A DNA stretch of 64,000 bases from Haliclona indistincta (taxonomy: Eukaryota; Porifera; Demospongiae; Haplosclerida; Chalinidae): contig OZ024790.1 in NCBI GenBank assembly GCA_964017065.1, positions 12,287,498-12,351,497 of the forward strand. The letters run 5' to 3'. Each line of letters starts with the position of its first letter. The stretch's first letter is position 1. This document shows, piece by piece, positions 58,543 through 64,000 of this stretch. The notes under the pieces were generated by a model. That model was not told the DNA's origin and did no database searches. It saw only the letters and a program-made list of their open reading frames with translations. The position numbers were made by a program, and so were the translations under genes.

Positions 58543-58931
58543 ACAAGAAAATTAAAAAGATTTCTATCGAAATCAAGAGGATTTAGGGTTGTGAAATCTA
58601 CCACTGGTCAACAATGTAAACTAACAAGGAACAAGCATGGAATGGTAACACGATTGACTTGCTAACAGACCATAGATCCCTACATCAGTGGCTGTACATG
58701 TACATAAGCTGTCACAAGCTGAATGCACGTCAGGTGTCAGTCAACAGCAACTAGCCGAACTAGCTGTAGCCAACCACAGCAGCCACTGATGTAGGAATCT
58801 ATGGTCTGTTAGCAAGTCAATCGTGTTACCATTCCATGCTTGTTCCTTGTTAGTTTACATTGTTGACCAGTGGTAGATTTCACAACCCTACATCCTCTTG
58901 ATTTCGATAGAAATCTTTTTAATTTTCTTGT
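58543..58931. mobile_element. Foldback element A2, ~155-bp arms
   Basis: Second copy of the 44224 element, with ACAAGAAAATT termini on both ends and arms meeting at CCTACATCAGTGGCTG. Confidence 0.88.
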
Positions 58932-58983
58932 GGGTACATGTATATTGATCATAGTTGTTATGATCACTCAAACATTTGTATAG

Positions 58984-59636
58984 ATGGACCGTCAAGAGAA
59001 GAGATGCATTCCTATTATGCTGAAAAGATTAAGTATGATTTTGGAAATTATTATGTGGATGTAAAAATTATAATATCTTACAGAAATGTTGTTGATTCCA
59101 TTAAATGGCCAACTGTATCTGAAATAATTCAAGCAATTCAAGACCACAAGGTAAAAATTCATGTTACTATTAATACATGTGTTTGTAGAAACTATTTCAA
59201 GATATTGTCGAGGGAAAGATTGCCAACAGTGACAGAGACGATGTTCTGGGTGGAAATCCTAAGACTGTGCAAAGTTTAACAGCAACAGCAATGGGTCAGG
59301 CAATTAACAAATATAGTGATGAGGAGGTTAGCTAAAAATGATTAGATGACAGTTGAAACATTGATAATTGTACAGCTCACTGATGTCTTAGCAGCCGGTC
59401 CTACAAACAATAATTGAAGAGTGTGGGTATACCAATCATATGCTAGTGTTCAAGCTTGCACATGATGCTCTGTTCAAACAGGCAAGTTTGATAACTATCC
59501 ACTTGTGAATTATGATTTTCTGATAATAATGCAGGCAATGTTGGTGACCCTCAAACAGAAGAACAATGCAGCCTCAGAAGATTCAATATTGCAGTCACTG
59601 TATGCCAGTATTTATTCCATAGAACTAGAATATTAA
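58984..59636 (+). CDS. 3' exons of an unidentified gene
   Basis: Four exons join in frame: 58984-59150, 59189-59326, 59395-59481 and 59535-59636 (stop TAA 59634-59636), about 164 aa. Intron 3 uses a GC donor (CAG|GCAAGT). The product is mostly helical and charged (REEMHSYYAEKIKYDFGNYY; LFQDIVEGKIANSDRDDVLG; TIIEECGYTNHMLVFKLAHD). I recognise no domain. The first block starts in phase 2, so upstream exons existed; foldback A2 and the LINE lie directly 5', so the gene may have been cut off from its 5' half or have it far upstream. Confidence 0.5.
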
Positions 59637-60045
59637 CCAAGCTATCTATCTTTTGAGAAAACTATGATTGAAACTGATACATGAAACTAACTAGTCTGAT
59701 CCCTATTGATGTTTCTGTGTAATAACTAGGTAGGCAGGTAATAAACTTCGAGTTGGCACTATAGTTGCTGTATTCTACTGTTATTTACTATCTTGAGTAG
59801 TCCTGACTACGATCGCGAGCAAGGGATCCCCATCCTCACGAGGGGATCCCTGTTCTACCGGTAGAACACTCGAAAAGCTTGTCAAAGCTAATTTTCGAGG
59901 GTATGCGTGAACATAACTCGGCAACTAAAGCTGATATCGAAAAAAGGATCCGTGGGTCCCTAGATAACTAGGCTGTCTAGCTGCATGCCAAGTCTAGTCG
60001 TGCTACAAGTCTAGTCGAAATAGTACCCTATAAGTTATATATTAG

Positions 60046-60698
60046 ACAAGTAAAGTAAAAAATCTTTAATAAAAAACTGAAAAGTGTAGGGATGACTCTT
60101 AAAAAAGGAAAGGAACAAGATGGGATGATGCTTGCAAAAGTAAAGGAACAAAATGGAATAATGCTTGCAAGTGTAAAAGTCCCAAGTATCCCTACATCAG
60201 CAGGCTTGCTGCGACGACGTGCTACTGACAAATGCGGAATCCTCTTCCTATACCTTTTACAACCATCAATTACTTCATCGGACTGCATCCTCCAAACACA
60301 GCTATACCTGTAGCTTATTCACAACTGTCAACTACTTCATCGGACTGCGTCCTCCAAACACAGCTACTGCAGCTTATTTAGAACTGTCAACTACTTCATC
60401 GGACTGCGTCCTCCTAAACACAGATACCTCTAGTTATTCACAACCGTCAATTACTTCATCGGACTGCGTCCTCCAAACACAGATACCTCTAGTTATTTAC
60501 AACCGTCAATTACTCCATCGGACTGCGTCCTCCTTCAAGCCGCTGATGTAGGGATACTTGGGACTTTTACATTTGCAAGCATTATTCCATCTTGTTCCTT
60601 TACTTTTGCAAGCATCATCCCATCTTGTTCCTTTCCTTTTTTAAGAGTCATCCCTACACTTTTCAGTTTTTTTATTAAAGATTTTTTACTTTACTTGT
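60046..60698. mobile_element. Foldback element B, ~165-bp arms with tandem-repeat loop
   Basis: Arms start ACAAGTAAAGTAAAAAATC and its inverse. Their inner ends share TCCCTACATCAG with elements A1/A2. The loop is a tandem array (see next entry). Confidence 0.88.
60258..60536 (+). repeat. ~58-bp tandem repeats in foldback loop
   Basis: Five units built on ACTTCATCGGACTGCGTCCT followed by CAAACACAG. Confidence 0.85.
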
Positions 60699-60907
60699 TC
60701 CTGTTACTTTTTTGATCACTATCAGTTTGAACTTATTAGTTGCATTCTATGTTAGATGTTATTTCATTTTTACAACTCTGTGAGCAGTATATAGATACTA
60801 GTCTAGCAGAGATGTGAACGTGCACATGTAAATAGTTAAAGAGGTTGAGGACGCAGACAGCATAATGTCAAGTCCAGGTATGATTTGACAACATGATACT
60901 TATTATG

Positions 60908-61335
60908 CCACGCGGTAGCAGTGGCATATTTAGGGTTGGGTGGAAAACAAGATGGCGGCTACACTTAGGCTATACGCAATGATTCACGTATATCTTGGCT
61001 GTTGACGACATCAGGGGTATTTTAACTACTTAGGGGCTATCCTAAGAGGTAAGCGCTTATAATGAGTCTAATAATAAAGACTATAAGAGCAGTTGCTATG
61101 GGCATGACAAGATGGCGTCTCGGCGTCTGGAGGCACTAAGTACGGCACTGCCATATCTTCGCCATACGGGCGTTTCAAGCTAATCTAACGTTCTGAAGCT
61201 CCTTGCACGATTTGTGCGATTGTAAAGAGACCTTCAGAAGCAAAAGAAACCAGGTCTAAGGTGGTTAACCAGAATTCACGTGGTCACCCGTTTGTTCATC
61301 TTCTTTCTTCTTCTTCTTCTTCTTCTTCTTTTTCA
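60908..61335. repeat. Diverged relative of the pyrimidine-tract element
   Basis: Starts cgcggtagcagtggcatatttagggttg and has AACAAGATGGCGGCTACA like the elements at 43384 and 55514, and ends with a (CTT)n tract at 61299-61335. The rest has drifted. Confidence 0.5.
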
Positions 61336-61847
61336 GTCAGTCTAGCCCCGTGGCTAGTGAGCTATTCAAGACAAAACCTACACAGAAACTACACTAGTCG
61401 TTGGGAGCAGTGTACCTGATATCTATTTAAGCCTAAAACACTAGCAGAAGCGAGTATTTTCAGGAAAACGGCGATTTTTGGTCCATAACAGACTCCATTC
61501 CATCATTCTGTTTGAACTCCGTTACTAGGTTACGCCTACTCGCGCACGCCCGTGTATGTAATTATTCTAATACAAGCGCACCTTAGCACAAATTGCTTGG
61601 AACGCGAGTGCTGCTGCTGTTCACAGCAGACAAAGAGCAAATCTTCACTGTTACACTGGATTTGTCTGTTCAGGCTTGTAAGAATACTAGCTTAAGCTTA
61701 GCTAATGTTGCATGTACGTGTTGCATGTAGTGCAGAGTCGATCGAGTACTGAGTCAATCAGCATAAGCTAAGCTGAAATAGTTCTCTTTTATATACACTG
61801 TAAAAGCATAAGTGCCAACTAAGTCATTAATAAAAAAAAGAAAAGAA

Positions 61848-62137
61848 ACAAGTAATAAAAACATTTTAACCAAAATGCAAGAGATTTAGGGTTGGTACAT
61901 TTATCGAAAAAGTATGGAAACAAGATTTTTGAAATCAAAGGATTGTAACAATAGCAGTGTAATGCTACCTCCCTAAATTAACTGCTTTCGATAGTTGTGG
62001 TTAATTTAAAAGGGAGGTAGCATTACACTGCTATTGTTACAATCCTTTGATTTCAAAAATCTTGTTTCCATACTTTTTCGATAAATGTACCAACCCTAAA
62101 TCTCTTGCATTTTGGTTAAAATGTTTTTATTACTTGT
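61848..62137. mobile_element. Foldback element C, ~125-bp near-perfect arms
   Basis: ACAAGTAATAAAAACATTTT and its inverse pair without visible mismatch over most of the arm; the loop is about 40 nt. The termini share ACAAG with elements A and B. Confidence 0.9.
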
Positions 62138-62427
62138 TAGTATTGTAATGGATGATGAAGAGACTAGCACTAGTACTGACAATTCATGATGCAGCACGCC
62201 TAGTAGAATCTTGTTGATGTCAATATCACACTCACAGAGGCTTCTAGTCCTTTACAACTTACGCTGCGTGGTGTAGGAACCTTACTGTGCGTAGAATCTT
62301 GCCGCCGGTAAGCAGGCTAGCCGGGGACGACTATAGAGTCAAGTTGTTCACGTCTGTGTAAGTCAGCTTTAACCCGCCATCTGAAGCTTTAACGAACAGA
62401 TCAGTGTTATTTAGGGTATAGTACTGA

Positions 62428-62524
62428 TCTAGACACATTTTCATACCTCTGGCTTGTGCACTGAAGAGTCCAGACTGTCTGGACTCTTCAGTGCACAAGC
62501 CAGAGGTATGAAAATGTGTCTAGA
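62428..62524. repeat. 97-bp near-perfect palindrome
   Basis: Arms of 47 nt (TCTAGACACATTTTCATACC... inward to GAGTCCAGA) around a 3-nt centre, with no mismatch seen. Confidence 0.92.
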
Positions 62525-62558
62525 GACTGAGAGCAGAGACAAAACGCAGTAGCGAAAT

Positions 62559-63145
62559 AGTCTCGTCCCCAGACCACACCCCTCGCTTAATTGCTCGTGA
62601 GAGGGTCTGGTGGCTTTAGTCGATTTTCTTGGGCCAGGAAGTAACTTTTTCCCCGGAATGTCTGGGATAGAATCTGATTGGTCAGAAGGCCAAGTCTTAC
62701 GTAATACAATTAACCCACATCGATAATAGAATGATGGCATTGAAGATATGACTGTAGCCTTTTGCCTGACGTTCTCGACCGTGCTATCAGAGCTGCATTT
62801 GTCAGCATCGGTTATGAAAGTCTGACAGACAATCAGCGTGCGTCTTGCTCTTACCTGAGTTTGTCAAGGGAAAGACGTTTTCGTCGGCCTCCCGACTGGA
62901 AAACGCTAGAGTCTATACCTGCTGTCTAGACGTCTTCGCCTTCGTAGACTGTCTCCCTCGTCTAACGCGCAAGTACATACTAGACACTTGCATTGCAGGT
63001 GCAAATTCCAACATTAATTTTATACGGATTCATTAGTGTTACGTAACTCTTGCACACGAAAAGCCCAGGAAAGTGCAACTAAAGCCACCAGACCCTCTCA
63101 CGAGCAATTAAGCGAGGAGGTGTGGTCTGGGGACGAGACTCGACT
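62559..63145. mobile_element. TIR element, ~585 bp, related to the 33039 palindrome
   Basis: Inverted ends of about 62 bp with AGTCTCGTCCCCAGACCACA outermost, flanked by gtagcgaaat / gtagcgagat. Ends resemble TAGCCTCGTTCCCAG of the 33039 element. No transposase frame. Confidence 0.8.
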
Positions 63146-63182
63146 AGTAGCGAGATAGCTGCAAAACTGATGTGGGCGGAGT

Positions 63183-64000
63183 TTTTTTATTTATTTTTTT
63201 TAATTTTTTTTTATAACAATTTAGCAAGTTGCATGGATACACACAATAGCAATTTAAATATGCTAATACAAAGGCGTGCACCCAAAAGAGGGAATAGGAA
63301 AAAAAGAAAAAAATTATTTAGGTTTAGGTTTAGTTAAGTTCTTAAATGACGAAAAGGTAGAAACACTTACAACATCATAATTAAGATTTTTCCAGGCTTT
63401 ACAAGTAGAAGGAAAAAAGGATGCAGAAAAAGAATTAGTCTTAGACTGATGATCAAGAAGGGTGAGAGGATGCAGGTGTCTTGAAGAATAAGGGATCGTC
63501 CTTAACTCAACAGGTGCATTGGGGAAGTTAATAAGAGTGTTTACAATCTTGTACATAGTACATAACTTCATGTGTACTCTTCTGTCTAAAAGAGATGGCA
63601 CTCTATTTTCAGCCAATAGTATGTCATATGGCGCATCCCATTTTTTACAACAAGCCCTAAGTGCAAATCTTTGAACTGCCTCTAGAGCCTCGATATCTTT
63701 TTTATGTGAGGGTCCCAGACTTGACAGGCATACTCTAAATGAGGTCTGATGTATGATTTATACAGAAGTCTGCAACTTTCAGAATCCATACTTGAGAAGA
63801 ATCTGCGGTGGAACATACCGACAAGCTTTTTTGATTTAGCACAGATTTTGTCAATGTGAACAGACCAGCATAGATCTGATGTAAGATAAACTCCAAGATA
63901 CTTGTAAACATCAACCTTTTCAAGGGGAAGATCATCAATAGACAAGCCACAGAGAGAAGGTACAATACTGCGTTTCCTTGAGAAGACCATGTATTTGCAT
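63183..64000 (-). mobile_element. LINE retrotransposon, 3' end (runs off window)
   Basis: The minus strand encodes the C-terminal part of a non-LTR reverse transcriptase (YKYLGVYLTSDLCWSVHI; RPHLEYACQVWDPHI; VPSLLDRRVHMKLCTMYK) with a frameshift near 63690. An A-rich tail lies at 63183-63215. It belongs to a different subfamily from the LINE at 57-58.5 kb but has the same C-terminal layout. Confidence 0.85.

Overview
The window is eukaryotic and almost certainly animal. It carries a dystrophin, a Rab3-type GTPase, an ankyrin-Roc-COR-Death protein, a second Death-domain protein, CCDC24, a SERBP1/HABP4 homologue and EPHX4-like epoxide hydrolases. Nearly all were assembled from small exons separated by introns of about 45-75 nt (one of only 31 nt), with genes packed tens to hundreds of bases apart. 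Very short introns, dense packing and a metazoan gene set suggest an early-branching animal, most likely a sponge. That assignment is inference; no species can be named from the sequence.

Layout. 1-3341 (-): unknown gene with a C2H2/U1-like zinc finger, next to a stray copy of dystrophin exons 16-18. 3825-4934 (+): intronless DUF4419 protein. 5863-9292 (-): complete 22-exon short dystrophin (WW, EF-hand-like region, ZZ, coiled coil; 604 aa), head-to-head with 9528-13086 (+): ANK-Roc-COR-Death. 13355-16221 (-): Ser/Pro-rich Death-domain protein. 16485-18606 (+): CCDC24. 18841-20616 (-): SERBP1/HABP4. 20917-23022 (-): Rab3. 23215-26628 and 27131-30579 (+): two tandem EPHX4-like genes with a 46-bp minisatellite in the same intron of each.

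31-53.6 kb is an amplified block. Six copies of an intronless seven-transmembrane receptor (cAMP-receptor-like) alternate with truncated 3' pieces of the epoxide hydrolase and with an orphan calpain-like exon. Three receptors are intact (31018, 45175, 52506) and three are broken (37342, 42008, 46708). A 200-N assembly gap lies at 35506-35705. Paralogous empty sites in this block date several MITE insertions.

53.6-64 kb is repeat-rich: a decayed Ty3/gypsy-integrase-derived gene, a very long (TTTC)n tract, two LINE 3' ends with A-rich tails, several long-arm foldback elements, a 97-bp near-perfect palindrome, and the 3' end of one unidentified spliced gene (58984-59636).

The genes do not form one obvious pathway. 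The clearest functional themes are Death-fold signalling (two Death genes, convergent) and a receptor/epoxide-hydrolase amplification in which the enzyme copies are fragments, so hitchhiking is more likely than co-function.
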